Origin: Pseudoduganella ginsengisoli
Lineage (GTDB): Bacteria; Pseudomonadota; Gammaproteobacteria; Burkholderiales; Burkholderiaceae_D
NCBI RefSeq assembly: GCF_009720865.1
Contig: NZ_WNLA01000010.1
Span: 1 to 64,000 of the forward strand
Direction of reading: 5' to 3'
Length of the DNA stretch: 64,000 nt
Within the stretch, counting starts at the first letter, position 1. The number at the start of each line of letters is the position of its first letter. Made by a program: the position numbers and the translations under genes. The notes under the pieces were generated by a model. It was given only the letters and a program-made list of their open reading frames with translations. It had not been told where the DNA came from and made no database searches. This document shows positions 52,652 through 61,772 of this stretch, piece after piece.

Positions 52652-55041
52652 CCGCAGCCGGGCCAGTGCAGGACGCTGCGCCGCCGCAGGGATTTGGCGC
52701 GGCCGCGGCATCTTTCCTGGGCTACTTGCCCGGCCTTGTGCTGGCGATGGCGTGCCTGCGTGTGGCGGAAGTGGCGCAGGGTGTGCAGGCCGGGGCGTCG
52801 TGGAGCGTACTGGCTTCCGCCATGGCGTATGACGTGAGCGCGCTGCTGCGCTATGGCTTGCCGCTGTTGCTACTGGCGTGGCCCTTTCTGCGGCAGGCGT
52901 CGCGCAAGGTGCACATTATCGGCCTTGGCGTCGGCTGGACCGTGCTGCTGTGGGGCCATGCCGCGCTGATCCACTATCACGCATCGGCCGGTGTGCCGCT
53001 GGGCGCGGACTTGTTTGCGTATTCCTGGCAAGAAGTCCGCACCACGGCGGCTGGCGGTCCTGCATTGCGTACACCGCTGCTGGCGGCGCTGGCTGCCGCC
53101 CACGCGGTGCTGTGGGGATGGCTGTTGTGGCATGCGCGCAGCGGCAAGCCGCGATGGCCTGCGCGCGCCGGGCTGGCGTTTGCCGCCATTGCTGCCGCCA
53201 GTGTATTGCTGGTGCCGACGCGGCTCGACGGCGTCTTTCCTGCTTCCTCTGGTGCGGCGGCGCTGGCTGCCAACAAAACCGCGTGGTTCTTCGACGATAA
53301 CCTCCACCACTGGCGTACCCACGAAGCGCCGGCCAAGCCTGCCGCCGCGCAGGACACCGCGCAGCAGCAGGCCGCCGATCCCGCGCTGCGCGCCGGTTAT
53401 CCATTCCTGCACAGCGAACGCACGCCCGATACGCTGGGCCCTTATTTCACAGCCGCCGCAGGCAGCAAGCCCAATCTCGTCATCATCATCGTCGAAGGAT
53501 TGGGCCGCAGTTTTTCCGGCCCCAATGCACGCCTGGGCAGCTTCACGCCCTTTCTTGATGAACTGGCGCAGCGCAGCCTGTACTGGGAAAACTTCTTGTC
53601 AACGCAAGGCCGCACGTTTGCCGTGCTGCCTTCCATCCTCGGCTCGGCGCCGTTTGGCCCCAATGGTTTTTCCGCCTTGCCCGCGATACCGCCGCACGCG
53701 GCGCTGCCCGGCATATTGAAAGCGCAGGGATATCAAACGCGGTTTTATACGGGCTCGAACCTGGAATTCGACAATGAAGGGCAATACCTGCGCAGCGCCG
53801 GTGTCGGCAAGCTGCTGAGCGAAAAGGATTATGGCGCTGGCTACCAGCGCAGCAATGACTGGGGTTATGCGGACCGCGCGCTGGTCGACTTTACGCTGGC
53901 GCGCGAGAAAGAGGAACAGCGGGAGGAACAGCGGGACGAAAAGCAGCAGCCGTTTGCCGCCATCGTGCAGACCAACAGCATGCATACGCCATTTGTGTTC
54001 CCGGGGCAGGATGACTACCGCAAGAGAGTGGAGCAACGCCTCGCGCAATTAAACATTGCCGAAGACAGGCGCGGCCCGTACCGCACGCAGCGCGATATCT
54101 ATGCCAGCATCCTGTACACGGATGACGCATTGCGCCACTACTTCGAGCAAGCAGCGGCCTTGCCCGGCCACGCGCATACGATTTACATCGTGACAGGTGA
54201 TCACCGCTTGCCGGAAATCCCGATGGAAACGCGTATCGAGCGCTATCACGTGCCACTGCTGATCTGGTCGCCGATGCTGAAAGCGCCGCGCGCCATCAAG
54301 GCGGTGTCGTCGCAATTTGATTTGGCGCCATCGCTGCTGGCGTTCTTGTCGCACAACTACGGCATCAAGACGCCGGCTGCCGTCACGTGGCTGGGCACGG
54401 GCCTCGATATGGATACGGCGTTCCGCAACCTGCATGCGCTGCCGCTGAAGCAGACCAAGACTGAGTTGAGCGATTATGTGTCCGGCCCGCTGTACCTGGG
54501 CCAGGACCAGCTGTACACGCTGGCCGACAATATGCGCATCGCCCCTGTCGACGATGCGCAAGCGAAAACACAGGTGCGCGCACAATTCGATGCATTCATC
54601 GCCAATAACGACGCAATGGCCACGAGCGGCAAACTGGCGCCGCCGGAATCGCTCCCACCACAGCTGGCGTTCCGCGCTGAAGGACGTTCGCTGCAAACGG
54701 CGGCCGTGGCGTCGGGCCTGGGCGGCGTGGTGGTCGACAATACGCATACGCGCCGCGACGGCGCCATGCTGCAAGTGGATGCGCGCTTTGCCAACCATGC
54801 GTCGGCCCGTTCGGTGGTTTTTGTGCCGCTGCTGGTACTGACGGACGCACAGGGCCGCGAACTGGGCGAAGCGTATGGCAAGGCTACGACGCTAGCCGGG
54901 GCCCAGGAATTGCCGGTCACGCTGCAGATCAAGACGTCAGCATTGGCGCCTGGCCAGTACTTTGTCTCCGTGATTCCGTCGCATCCGGACACGGGCAAGC
55001 CGGCCGGCACAGGGCAATATCACGTGCCGGTGCAGCTGTGA
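52645..55041 (+). CDS. LTA-synthase-like phosphotransferase/sulfatase
   Basis: Inner-membrane alkaline-phosphatase-superfamily enzyme of 798 residues. About four N-terminal helices (LPGLVLAMACLRVAEVAQGV, LPLLLLAWPFLRQ, HIIGLGVGWTVLLWGHAALI and others) precede an extracytoplasmic sulfatase domain. Metal and nucleophile motifs are visible: LVIIIVEGLG, STQGRTFAVLPSILG (catalytic Thr region), FVFP with the preceding MHT, and VTGDHRLPE. A C-terminal beta-domain (about 690-798) is extra. Such enzymes transfer polar head groups from phospholipids to glycans or lipids. In a gram-negative this suggests modification of an exported polymer. Overlaps the next gene by 4 bp. Confidence 0.82.
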   Translation: MVAAAGPVQDAAPPQGFGAAAASFLGYLPGLVLAMACLRVAEVAQGVQAGASWSVLASAMAYDVSALLRYGLPLLLLAWPFLRQASRKVHIIGLGVGWTVLLWGHAALIHYHASAGVPLGADLFAYSWQEVRTTAAGGPALRTPLLAALAAAHAVLWGWLLWHARSGKPRWPARAGLAFAAIAAASVLLVPTRLDGVFPASSGAAALAANKTAWFFDDNLHHWRTHEAPAKPAAAQDTAQQQAADPALRAGYPFLHSERTPDTLGPYFTAAAGSKPNLVIIIVEGLGRSFSGPNARLGSFTPFLDELAQRSLYWENFLSTQGRTFAVLPSILGSAPFGPNGFSALPAIPPHAALPGILKAQGYQTRFYTGSNLEFDNEGQYLRSAGVGKLLSEKDYGAGYQRSNDWGYADRALVDFTLAREKEEQREEQRDEKQQPFAAIVQTNSMHTPFVFPGQDDYRKRVEQRLAQLNIAEDRRGPYRTQRDIYASILYTDDALRHYFEQAAALPGHAHTIYIVTGDHRLPEIPMETRIERYHVPLLIWSPMLKAPRAIKAVSSQFDLAPSLLAFLSHNYGIKTPAAVTWLGTGLDMDTAFRNLHALPLKQTKTELSDYVSGPLYLGQDQLYTLADNMRIAPVDDAQAKTQVRAQFDAFIANNDAMATSGKLAPPESLPPQLAFRAEGRSLQTAAVASGLGGVVVDNTHTRRDGAMLQVDARFANHASARSVVFVPLLVLTDAQGRELGEAYGKATTLAGAQELPVTLQIKTSALAPGQYFVSVIPSHPDTGKPAGTGQYHVPVQL

Positions 55042-55973
55042 GGGCGCTGGCTGCCATTTGGCTGTTGGCCTTGCTGGCGCTGGCGGGACCGGTGCGCGCC
55101 TGTGCGCCGGTGCTGGAGCGCGCCATCTGGACCTGGGAACCGGAGTCGTACGCCATGCTGCAAAGCGAAGCGGAGGCCGATGCCGCCATCGCCTTCCTGC
55201 ATGCGAAAGGCATCCAGGTCGTTTATCTGTATGCCGATGCTTACCAGGGCCGCAACCTGATCGTGGAACAGCCGCAGTTATACCGGCGCCTGATCAAGCG
55301 TTTCCGCAAAGCCGATATCTATACGTACGCGCTGCTGGGCTCCGCCTACCTGCATACGGAGCGCTACGTGCTGCCATCGCACCGCAAAGAAGCGCTGGCC
55401 ATGGTGCAGCGGATCTTCGATTACAACGCGCGGGCCGCGCAGGAAGAACGCTTTGATGGCGTCAACCTCGATATCGAACCGCATGTCCTGCCGCAGTGGG
55501 GCAGCCAGCGGCAGGCGCTGCTGACGGGGTTCCTGGACCTGAGCCGCGACATCATGGCGGCCAAGCGCCAGTCAGGCCAGGCGATGAGCGTCGGTCCCGC
55601 GATACCGTTCTGGCTCGATGGCATCCCGCTGGAGTGGCAGGGCAAGCGCAAGCCCGCCAGCGAACATGTGCAGGATATCTACGATTACGTGGCGCTGATG
55701 GATTACCGTGACCATGCACTGGGTCCGGACGGCATCGTCAGCCACGGCGCCGATGAAATCGCGTATGCGAAAGCCATCGGCCGCACCGTGTGGCTGGGCG
55801 TGGAAACATTGCCCAACGACTTGAAAAAAGTGTCATTTGAACATCTGCGCGAAGCGGATATGGAGCGTGAACTGGCGCTGGCAAAGCGCAGTTTTGAAGA
55901 CAATAGTGCATTTGGCGGATTTGTCATTCATCACTATGGCCAATACCAGCGCTGGCTGAAAGGCGTAAAATAA
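55038..55973 (+). CDS. secreted GH18-like TIM-barrel hydrolase
   Basis: Exported protein of 311 residues. It starts with GTG overlapping the previous stop as GTGA. The leader (LAAIWLLALLALAGPVRACA) resembles a signal peptide. The core looks like a TIM barrel with the segment FDGVNLDIEPHVLP near residue 137, which has the Asp-x-x-x-Asp-x-Glu spacing of family 18 catalytic motifs, plus VALMDYRDHALGPDGI. A polysaccharide-hydrolase role is likely but the substrate is unknown. With the TPR-barrel protein and the LTA-synthase-like enzyme it makes a complete-looking export/modify/trim set. Confidence 0.75.
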   Translation: MRALAAIWLLALLALAGPVRACAPVLERAIWTWEPESYAMLQSEAEADAAIAFLHAKGIQVVYLYADAYQGRNLIVEQPQLYRRLIKRFRKADIYTYALLGSAYLHTERYVLPSHRKEALAMVQRIFDYNARAAQEERFDGVNLDIEPHVLPQWGSQRQALLTGFLDLSRDIMAAKRQSGQAMSVGPAIPFWLDGIPLEWQGKRKPASEHVQDIYDYVALMDYRDHALGPDGIVSHGADEIAYAKAIGRTVWLGVETLPNDLKKVSFEHLREADMERELALAKRSFEDNSAFGGFVIHHYGQYQRWLKGVK

Positions 55974-55978
55974 ACCGT

Positions 55979-56251
55979 ATGCGCCTGTTCAAATGCTTCC
56001 TGCTGATCGCTGTCTTCGTGCTGCACTCCGTGGCAGGCGCGGCGGCGTCCGTGCACACGTGCTGCGGCGGCGGGATGGACGATTGCACGGTGGCGCAGTG
56101 TGCGGCGATGGGCTGCCTGGCGCAGCAGCCGCCATTATTGACAGCTCCGCCGTTGCCGGTGCTGCCCGTTGTGAAGCAGCCGGCGCCGCAGGGGATGATC
56201 GACACGCCATCGCCAGCGCCCGTGCAGGAAATCTGGTGTCCGCCTGACTGA
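55979..56251 (+). CDS. small exported cysteine-rich protein
   Basis: Protein of 90 residues. The leader LFKCFLLIAVFVLHSVAGAA is a signal peptide. The mature N-terminus is dense in cysteine (Cys28, Cys29, Cys36, Cys41, Cys46), followed by a Pro-rich stretch (PPLLTAPPLPVLPVVKQPAP) and a lone Cys87 near the end. No family recognised; the cysteine set could hold a metal or disulfides. It starts 5 bp after the hydrolase gene without its own clear ribosome site, so it is probably translated by coupling. A second Cys-rich small gene follows. Confidence 0.65.
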   Translation: MRLFKCFLLIAVFVLHSVAGAAASVHTCCGGGMDDCTVAQCAAMGCLAQQPPLLTAPPLPVLPVVKQPAPQGMIDTPSPAPVQEIWCPPD

Positions 56252-56303
56252 ATGGAATGGTTTTCCCACTTAACCCATTTCAATCACTTCGTAAGGACAC
56301 ATC

Positions 56304-56441
56304 ATGAAAAACACGTTGATCAAATGCTCCGCCGCGGCAGCTTTGCTGGCCGCCGCTTCCGCCGCCATGGCCTCGACCATGGATTGCTGCGGCAGCATTG
56401 AATGCTGCCTGCGCATGCTGGCGCAGTGCTGCGGCGGCTGA
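56304..56441 (+). CDS. 45-residue exported peptide with three Cys-Cys pairs
   Basis: A short gene with a good AAGGA site. The leader (MKNTLIKCSAAAALLAAASA) ends in an AMA signal-peptidase site, leaving about 22 residues that hold three Cys-Cys pairs (Cys28-29, 34-35 and 42-43: DCCG, ECCL, QCCGG). The CC spacing is regular. No family recognised. Metal binding (copper or zinc) or a disulfide-rich secreted peptide would fit; a peptide precursor that is modified is also possible. It sits last in the envelope operon before a terminator. Confidence 0.65.
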   Translation: MKNTLIKCSAAAALLAAASAAMASTMDCCGSIECCLRMLAQCCGG

Positions 56442-56461
56442 TAGCAGGCTAGCGTGACCAG

Positions 56462-56492
56462 ACAGGCCGGTTGCCCATGGGCGCCGGCCTGT
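56462..56492. terminator. bidirectional hairpin between convergent genes
   Basis: ACAGGCCGG/CCGGCCTGT makes a nine-pair stem with a 13-base loop, with short T runs on both sides. It lies 21 bp after the 45-residue gene and 3 bp beyond the stop of the PglL-like gene. Confidence 0.65.
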
Positions 56493-56494
56493 TG

Positions 56495-58252
56495 TCATTG
56501 CGGGCGTACTAACTGGTGGCCGTACGCGGCCAGTGCGCCATAGACGGCGGGTTGTACCGCCGCCAGCGCATCGATGCGGGCCACGAAATCGGGCGCAGAC
56601 AACGGATAAGCCAAAGCGGCGCGCTGCAACTGCGCCTGGGCATCCTTCATGCGGCCTTCCTCGGCCAGTAGCGCGGCATGGCGGAATGCCACTTCATCGG
56701 TAGGGGCAAAGCGCAGCACGCGTTCATTTAACGCACGCCGCGCCGCGGCGGGGGCATCGCCTGGCACAAACACTTCCGGCCCAATCAACTCGCTGAGCGG
56801 CGCCAGCAGTGAAAAGCTGCGCAGATGGTGCAAGGTGCGGGTGCGCAGCGCCACGTCCGCAGCCGCTTCGCCCCCTTCAAATTGTTCGCGGATGGCGCCA
56901 TGGTCGCGCGCGGTCTTGATGGCCACCACCAGCATGGCCACTAAGGCCAGCGTTGCCACGGTATTGGCGCGCAGCGGGCGGCCGGAAGGATCGGCAATTC
57001 CGGCAAACAGCGCAGCCAGGCCAAGGAAATACGCGTAATACAGTGGCTGTTCCAGCATCGAGTGGATCAGCAGGATGCCCAGTGCGCCGCAGACAAACAG
57101 GCGTTCCATGGTGCGCGGCTGGCGGTACAGCCGGACTACCAGCAACAGCACGGGCACGGCCAGCGCCACTAAGCCGGGCAGGCCGGCTGCCGCCATCAAT
57201 TGCAGCGGCAAATTGTGCGCATACTGGTCGACGGCAAAGGGGGCGGGCGCCGTCAGCTGCGCTTCCAGTTGCAGTGCAAAGCCATCGAAGCCCACGCCCA
57301 GCCACGGATGCGCGATGAACATGCGCAGTGCATGCGACCAATAAAACATGCGGGGACCAAAAGCGCCATCTTGCGGCGATACGAGCCGCGTCAATTGCGG
57401 GCCCAGCGCCGTCGGCGAGATGCGGGCAACGGTTGCCAGCACCGTGACGGCAACCAGCATCACCAGCACGGCCATCAGCAGCCAGCGGCGCAAATGCAGC
57501 AGGCGGCCCGTGAGCGGCAACAGCAGGAAGGCGGCGGCCAGCATCCATGCCAGGTAAAGCAGCATGCTGCGCGAACCGGACAGCGCCAGCGCCGCCAGCA
57601 GTACCATGGCGGCTGCGATGGCCCAGCGCAGCGCCAGCCGGTCCGCCAGCGCCAGGTAGGCACAGGCAGCCAGCGCCAGCGCTTCATACGTGGCGAAATG
57701 GTTTTGCTGTGACAGGTTGCCGAACACACCGTAATCAGCCACCGGCTGCGGTGTGCTGATCAAGCCGCCAAATGCAGGCCACCAGCCCACATATTGCAAT
57801 AAGCCAAACAGCGCGCTGACCATGCCGCCCGCCGCCAATGCCCACGCGAGGCGGACCAGCAACGGCGCCGTGCCCATGGCGGCCGCCAATGTCCGCCCGG
57901 TTACCGCCAGGGCGGCAGCCCACAGCAAATACAGCGCCAGCAATACGCCGCTGGCGCCATACGCGAATTGGTCCGCCGCCACTTGCAGCAGCGCGAGCGC
58001 CATCAGCGCCAGCGGCGCGGCGGTGATGCCTGGGATGAGCAGTGGAGACGCCGCCGGACGCGGCAGCAGGAACAGCATGCCGAGCAAGCCGCAGACCGCG
58101 GCCAGCCACTCGGCATAGAAAGATGTCAGTGGCAGCTCATGCCAGGGCTGCAGGAATGGCAGGCTGGCCATCAAGACCAGCATGCCGCACGCCCAGCGGT
58201 CGCCGCCACGTGCGGCCGGCATGGAAACAGCAGGTGCTGCCGGTGTTTGCAT
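56495..58252 (-). CDS. PglL/Wzy_C-type O-oligosaccharyltransferase or ligase
   Basis: Membrane protein of 585 residues with about 12 helices. The Wzy_C signature is present: a periplasmic loop with SRSMLLYLAW and RMFYWSHALRMFIAHPWLGV then GFDGFALQL, and conserved AHNLPLQLMAAAGL. The C-terminal 150 residues are soluble and helical (HHLRSFSLLAPLSELIGPEV, QLQRAALAYP). This is the layout of pilin-glycosylation ligases (PglL). Substrate is unknown; its location far from the tad genes does not settle whether pilin or another protein is modified. It converges with the envelope operon and follows the RCC1 gene by 22 bp on the same strand. Confidence 0.85.
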   Translation of the reverse strand: MQTPAAPAVSMPAARGGDRWACGMLVLMASLPFLQPWHELPLTSFYAEWLAAVCGLLGMLFLLPRPAASPLLIPGITAAPLALMALALLQVAADQFAYGASGVLLALYLLWAAALAVTGRTLAAAMGTAPLLVRLAWALAAGGMVSALFGLLQYVGWWPAFGGLISTPQPVADYGVFGNLSQQNHFATYEALALAACAYLALADRLALRWAIAAAMVLLAALALSGSRSMLLYLAWMLAAAFLLLPLTGRLLHLRRWLLMAVLVMLVAVTVLATVARISPTALGPQLTRLVSPQDGAFGPRMFYWSHALRMFIAHPWLGVGFDGFALQLEAQLTAPAPFAVDQYAHNLPLQLMAAAGLPGLVALAVPVLLLVVRLYRQPRTMERLFVCGALGILLIHSMLEQPLYYAYFLGLAALFAGIADPSGRPLRANTVATLALVAMLVVAIKTARDHGAIREQFEGGEAAADVALRTRTLHHLRSFSLLAPLSELIGPEVFVPGDAPAAARRALNERVLRFAPTDEVAFRHAALLAEEGRMKDAQAQLQRAALAYPLSAPDFVARIDALAAVQPAVYGALAAYGHQLVRPQ

Positions 58253-58274
58253 GGTGAAACACCGGCATACCGGC

Positions 58275-59462
58275 TTAGCGGTTAGCCGACTTGCCCAGGT
58301 TCAGGTTGCCGATGCCGCCCACGCCCGCCGCTTGCACTGGCAAGTTGCTGCCAACGGTGGTGTTGGTGCCCAGCTGGCCAGCCGTATTGCGGCCGAACGA
58401 ATACACGGCGCCATCGCTGCGCAAGACAGCGATGTGGCCGGCGCCGATCGCCATCGCAACCGCGTCGCTGATTGCGTTGACTTTCTTCGGTGCGAACGAG
58501 ACTGCCGTGGTGCCGTCGCCCAGCTGGCCGAAGGTATTGTTACCCCAAGTCCAGACGGAGCCGTTGTAGTTGACGATACCGGAGTTGTACGCGCCGGCGG
58601 ACACCGAACGCACGCCGTTCGTGCCGGCAGCCGGCGCAGGCAAGCCTTTAATGGCGATCGGGGTGTAATACGCGTGCGTCGTGCCGCCCAGCTGGCCATA
58701 GCTGTTGTTACCCCAGCCCCATACCGTGCCATCCTGCTTGAGCACCAGCACGTGCGACATGCCGGCTGCGATGGACGTTGCGTTGGTGATGCCCGCCACG
58801 GCTGCCGGACCGGCCGAGCGGCCTGCCGCCGTGCCATTGCCCAGTTGGCCGAACAGGTTGACGCCCCACGTCCACACTTTGCCGTCGGCAGCCAGCGCCA
58901 CGCTGTAATCCTGGCCGGCGGCAATGGATTTCACATTGCTCAAGCCCTGCACGATGGCGGGCGAAAGGGAGGAGGCGCCGCCGCGGCCCCAGCCCCAGAC
59001 ACTGCCATCGGTCGTCAGCGCCAGCATGTGGCCCTGGCCGGCTGCAATGGCTTTGACGTTGCTCAAACCGTAAACCATTTGTACGCCGCGCGACGAAACT
59101 GTCCACACGGTGCCATCTTGTTTCAATGCCAGGCTCGTATAGCCGCCAGCCTTGATGGCTTTAACGTCGCTGAAATTGGCTTTGACGCCGCTCAAGCCGC
59201 CAACCAGCACTGGCGTCAGCGCTACCTGGCCTGCATCGTTGCGGCCCCATGCATAGACTTTGCCATCGGCGCCCAGGCCAGCCGTGTGTTCCACGCCGGC
59301 AGCCAGACGGTTTTCGTCCACCAGCACTTCTGGCGTAAAGGATGGGGCGCCTTCGACTTTGCGCGCGCTGGTTTCTGCGCTGCCGCTGTTCATATTGCCG
59401 CCGCAAGCGCTCAGCGCCAGCAGCGCCGTTACGCCGGCCGTTACTTCAAACCATTTCGCCAT
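58275..59462 (-). CDS. RCC1-repeat lipoprotein
   Basis: Exported lipoprotein of 395 residues. The leader FEVTAGVTALLALSACGGN has a lipobox LSAC. The mature part is a seven-bladed RCC1-like propeller, with repeats of the type GTVWGWGNNSYGQLG, GKVWTWGVNLFGQLGNGTA and GAVYSFGRNTAGQLGTNTT, each about 50 residues. The ATG at 59462 gives the lipobox; an extension further upstream runs into unrelated sequence. Bacterial RCC1 proteins are usually protein-protein platforms. It lies 22 bp upstream of the PglL-like gene, so a link to glycosylation or display is possible. Confidence 0.85.
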   Translation of the reverse strand: MAKWFEVTAGVTALLALSACGGNMNSGSAETSARKVEGAPSFTPEVLVDENRLAAGVEHTAGLGADGKVYAWGRNDAGQVALTPVLVGGLSGVKANFSDVKAIKAGGYTSLALKQDGTVWTVSSRGVQMVYGLSNVKAIAAGQGHMLALTTDGSVWGWGRGGASSLSPAIVQGLSNVKSIAAGQDYSVALAADGKVWTWGVNLFGQLGNGTAAGRSAGPAAVAGITNATSIAAGMSHVLVLKQDGTVWGWGNNSYGQLGGTTHAYYTPIAIKGLPAPAAGTNGVRSVSAGAYNSGIVNYNGSVWTWGNNTFGQLGDGTTAVSFAPKKVNAISDAVAMAIGAGHIAVLRSDGAVYSFGRNTAGQLGTNTTVGSNLPVQAAGVGGIGNLNLGKSANR

Positions 59463-59595
59463 GTGTGCAGTCCTACCCGTAATGAAATTGCAATCTTTGT
59501 AAGATCGTGAACTGCGTATGGTACTTTTGGTATTGACGCTAGTCAACTCAATTATTTTAATGGTAAGTAATTGAGTGCCAGTATGAGGGCAGGAA

Positions 59596-60615
59596 TTACT
59601 TGGCAGCGGCTTCGCCGCGCGGGTCGCGGGCCAGCAAACGGGCCACCAGTGCTTGCGGCTGGTCACCGTCAAACAAGACGCCGGCGACCGCATTGGTGAT
59701 CGGCATGTCGACGCCAAGGCGCGCAGCCAGGTCGCGCACGGCTTTGGCGCAGGGAACGCCTTCTGCCACGTGGCCCAGTTCACTGACGACGGTATCCAGC
59801 GATTTACCCTGCGCCAGGCCCAGGCCGACTTTGCGGTTGCGCGATAAATCACCCGTGCACGTGAGGATCAAGTCGCCCATGCCCGTCAAACCCATGAAGG
59901 TTTCCGCTTGGCCGCCCAGCGCCAGGCCCAAGCGCGTAATTTCCGCCAAGCCACGGGTGATCAGCGCGGCGCGGGCATTGAGGCCCAGACCAAGGCCATC
60001 AGCCACGCCGGTCGCGATGGCCAGCACGTTTTTCACGGCGCCACCGACCTCGACACCGGCCAAGTCCGGCGTCGAATACACTCGAATATTGCCGCCGTGC
60101 ACGATAGAAACAACTTTATTACGCAGGTTTTCCGAGCTGGACGCGATCGCCAGCGCGCATGGCAAGCCTCTTGCCACCTCTTGCGCAAACGATGGGCCGG
60201 ATAAAGCGCCGCCCGGAACGGTGTCGCCCAGTACTTCTTGCACGATCTGGTGCGGCAGCAAGCCGGTTTCATATTCGAAACCTTTGCACAGCCACACGAT
60301 GTTGGGAATGGCGCGGCCTTTCAACTGGTGCAGCAGGGGGCGCAGGCCGGCCACGGGCGACGCGGCAACCAGCAAGCCGTCTTCGCCTGCATGTGCGACG
60401 GCGGCGTCGAAATCCGTGGCGACCGTGAGATTCGGCGGGAATGGATGGCCCGGCAGGTAGGCGAGGTTGTCGCGCGCCGTGGCCATTTCCTGCATGGCTA
60501 CAGTGTTGCGACCCCACAACATTACATCATGGCGATGGGCCAGCGCGATTGCAACAGCCGTGCCCCAGGCGCCGGCGCCTAATACGCCGACACGGGTTTT
60601 TTTCTTGTCTTGCAT
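59596..60615 (-). CDS. gpsA: glycerol-3-phosphate dehydrogenase [NAD(P)+]
   Basis: Cytosolic dehydrogenase of 339 residues that makes sn-glycerol-3-phosphate for phospholipid synthesis. The NAD-binding motif is [19 protein letters not shown] (residues about 8-26). Conserved GpsA segments follow: [45 protein letters not shown] and GLGDLxLTCTG as [18 protein letters not shown]. Length is normal. It lies 3 bp after the SH3 gene, which is followed further up by secB, grxC and a rhodanese gene in the usual betaproteobacterial order. Confidence 0.96.
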   Translation of the reverse strand: MQDKKKTRVGVLGAGAWGTAVAIALAHRHDVMLWGRNTVAMQEMATARDNLAYLPGHPFPPNLTVATDFDAAVAHAGEDGLLVAASPVAGLRPLLHQLKGRAIPNIVWLCKGFEYETGLLPHQIVQEVLGDTVPGGALSGPSFAQEVARGLPCALAIASSSENLRNKVVSIVHGGNIRVYSTPDLAGVEVGGAVKNVLAIATGVADGLGLGLNARAALITRGLAEITRLGLALGGQAETFMGLTGMGDLILTCTGDLSRNRKVGLGLAQGKSLDTVVSELGHVAEGVPCAKAVRDLAARLGVDMPITNAVAGVLFDGDQPQALVARLLARDPRGEAAAK

Positions 60616-60618
60616 GCG

Positions 60619-61074
60619 TCAATTGCCCCAGATGTCGCTGCTTTTTACAAAACCAGTGGCGCCGTCGCGGTGGCGCACTTTGATCCAGCCGCCTGCGGCG
60701 ACTTCCACCAGATCCAACAGTACGCCTTTATCGGCAGTAAAGGCCAGTGGGGAATTGTCATCGGCCGCGGTGCGCACCTTGGCGGACGCGGTTTTCACCA
60801 CGACCGTGCGTTTCGGGCTCAGGGCACGGGCTTCGGCCCACGCCAGGTCGCCGCCCGCATCGCGCACTTTGACCCAGTCGCCGTAGCTGAGCACGATTTC
60901 GACCGGCATGCCGCGTGGCGCCACGAACAATTTGCTGCCTTTGGTCGACGGGGCGTCGTACAGGATGGCCGGGGCCGCGCCCACCGATTTGAAGTCCAGC
61001 GCATGGCTGGCGCTGGCGGCCAATAACAGGGCGGCGCCGGCAATCAAATGGGAAACAGTGGTGGTACGGCTCAT
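60619..61074 (-). CDS. secreted double-SH3 domain protein
   Basis: Exported protein of about 151 residues. The signal peptide reads TVSHLIAGAALLLAASASHA. Two SH3_3-type domains follow: one at about 32-88 (ILYDAPSTKGSKLFVAPRGM then GDWVKVRDAGGDLAWAEAR) and one at about 95-150 (KVRTAADDNSPLAFTADKGV then GGWIKVRHRDGATGFVKSSD). Such domains bind peptidoglycan or peptides in the envelope. The second of two nearby ATGs (61074) is better spaced from GAG; 61080 is the alternative. It lies just upstream of gpsA. Confidence 0.85.
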   Translation of the reverse strand: MSRTTTVSHLIAGAALLLAASASHALDFKSVGAAPAILYDAPSTKGSKLFVAPRGMPVEIVLSYGDWVKVRDAGGDLAWAEARALSPKRTVVVKTASAKVRTAADDNSPLAFTADKGVLLDLVEVAAGGWIKVRHRDGATGFVKSSDIWGN

Positions 61075-61158
61075 GGTCATCTCAAAGGCTGATATAAGAA
61101 ACGCTCAAAGGCCGTTGCCGGCCTTTGATGGGGTACTGCTATCTTACTTTAAATGCAA

Positions 61159-61650
61159 TTAGTGCGCTGCACCATTTGCTTCCGGCGCAGCGGCTGCGGC
61201 GGTTGCGGCTTGCTGTTCAGCCAGAGCGGCCAGGCGCTGCTGGTAGAACACTTCAAAGTTGATTTCCGCCAGGTGTACTGGTGGGAAGCCGGCGCGGGTG
61301 ATCAGGTCAGCGATATTGGCGCGCAGGTATGGGTAAACGATGTTCGGGCAACCGATGCCCAGCAGTGGATCCAGCTGTTCAGCAGGGATGTTGCGTGCTT
61401 CGAAGATACCGGCTTGCTTGCCTTCCACCAGGAAAGCCACTTTATCTTTGACCTTGGCGGTCACGGTAATGGTCACAGTCGATTCGAAGATGCCGTCTGC
61501 CAGCGGCTCAGCGCCTACATCCAGGGCAACTTCGATGGCCGGCGCTTCCTGTTCCAGGAAGATTGCTGGCGAGTTAGGCTGTTCCAGCGACATGTCTTTC
61601 AGGTAGACGCGTTGGATTTGGAATACTGGTTGCTTGATTTCTTCAGACAT
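61159..61650 (-). CDS. secB: protein-export chaperone SecB
   Basis: Cytosolic tetrameric chaperone of 163 residues that holds preproteins for SecA. The family pattern is clear: [20 protein letters not shown] then [15 protein letters not shown] near the start, and [20 protein letters not shown] then [18 protein letters not shown]. The tail is Ala- and Gln-rich. It is in the usual order with grxC and a rhodanese gene upstream on the same strand, and gpsA downstream. Confidence 0.97.
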   Translation of the reverse strand: MSEEIKQPVFQIQRVYLKDMSLEQPNSPAIFLEQEAPAIEVALDVGAEPLADGIFESTVTITVTAKVKDKVAFLVEGKQAGIFEARNIPAEQLDPLLGIGCPNIVYPYLRANIADLITRAGFPPVHLAEINFEVFYQQRLAALAEQQAATAAAAAPEANGAAH

Positions 61651-61772
61651 GGAACGCTTTCGTAGAGTGGAAAAGAGCGGCTTGGCCGCTCACGATGTCA
61701 TGCGTTGCAGCGGCCGCGGGTAGCAGCCGCCCAAATGCGCTGGCAATTGTAGCAAAACCAATATGGGGCGGG

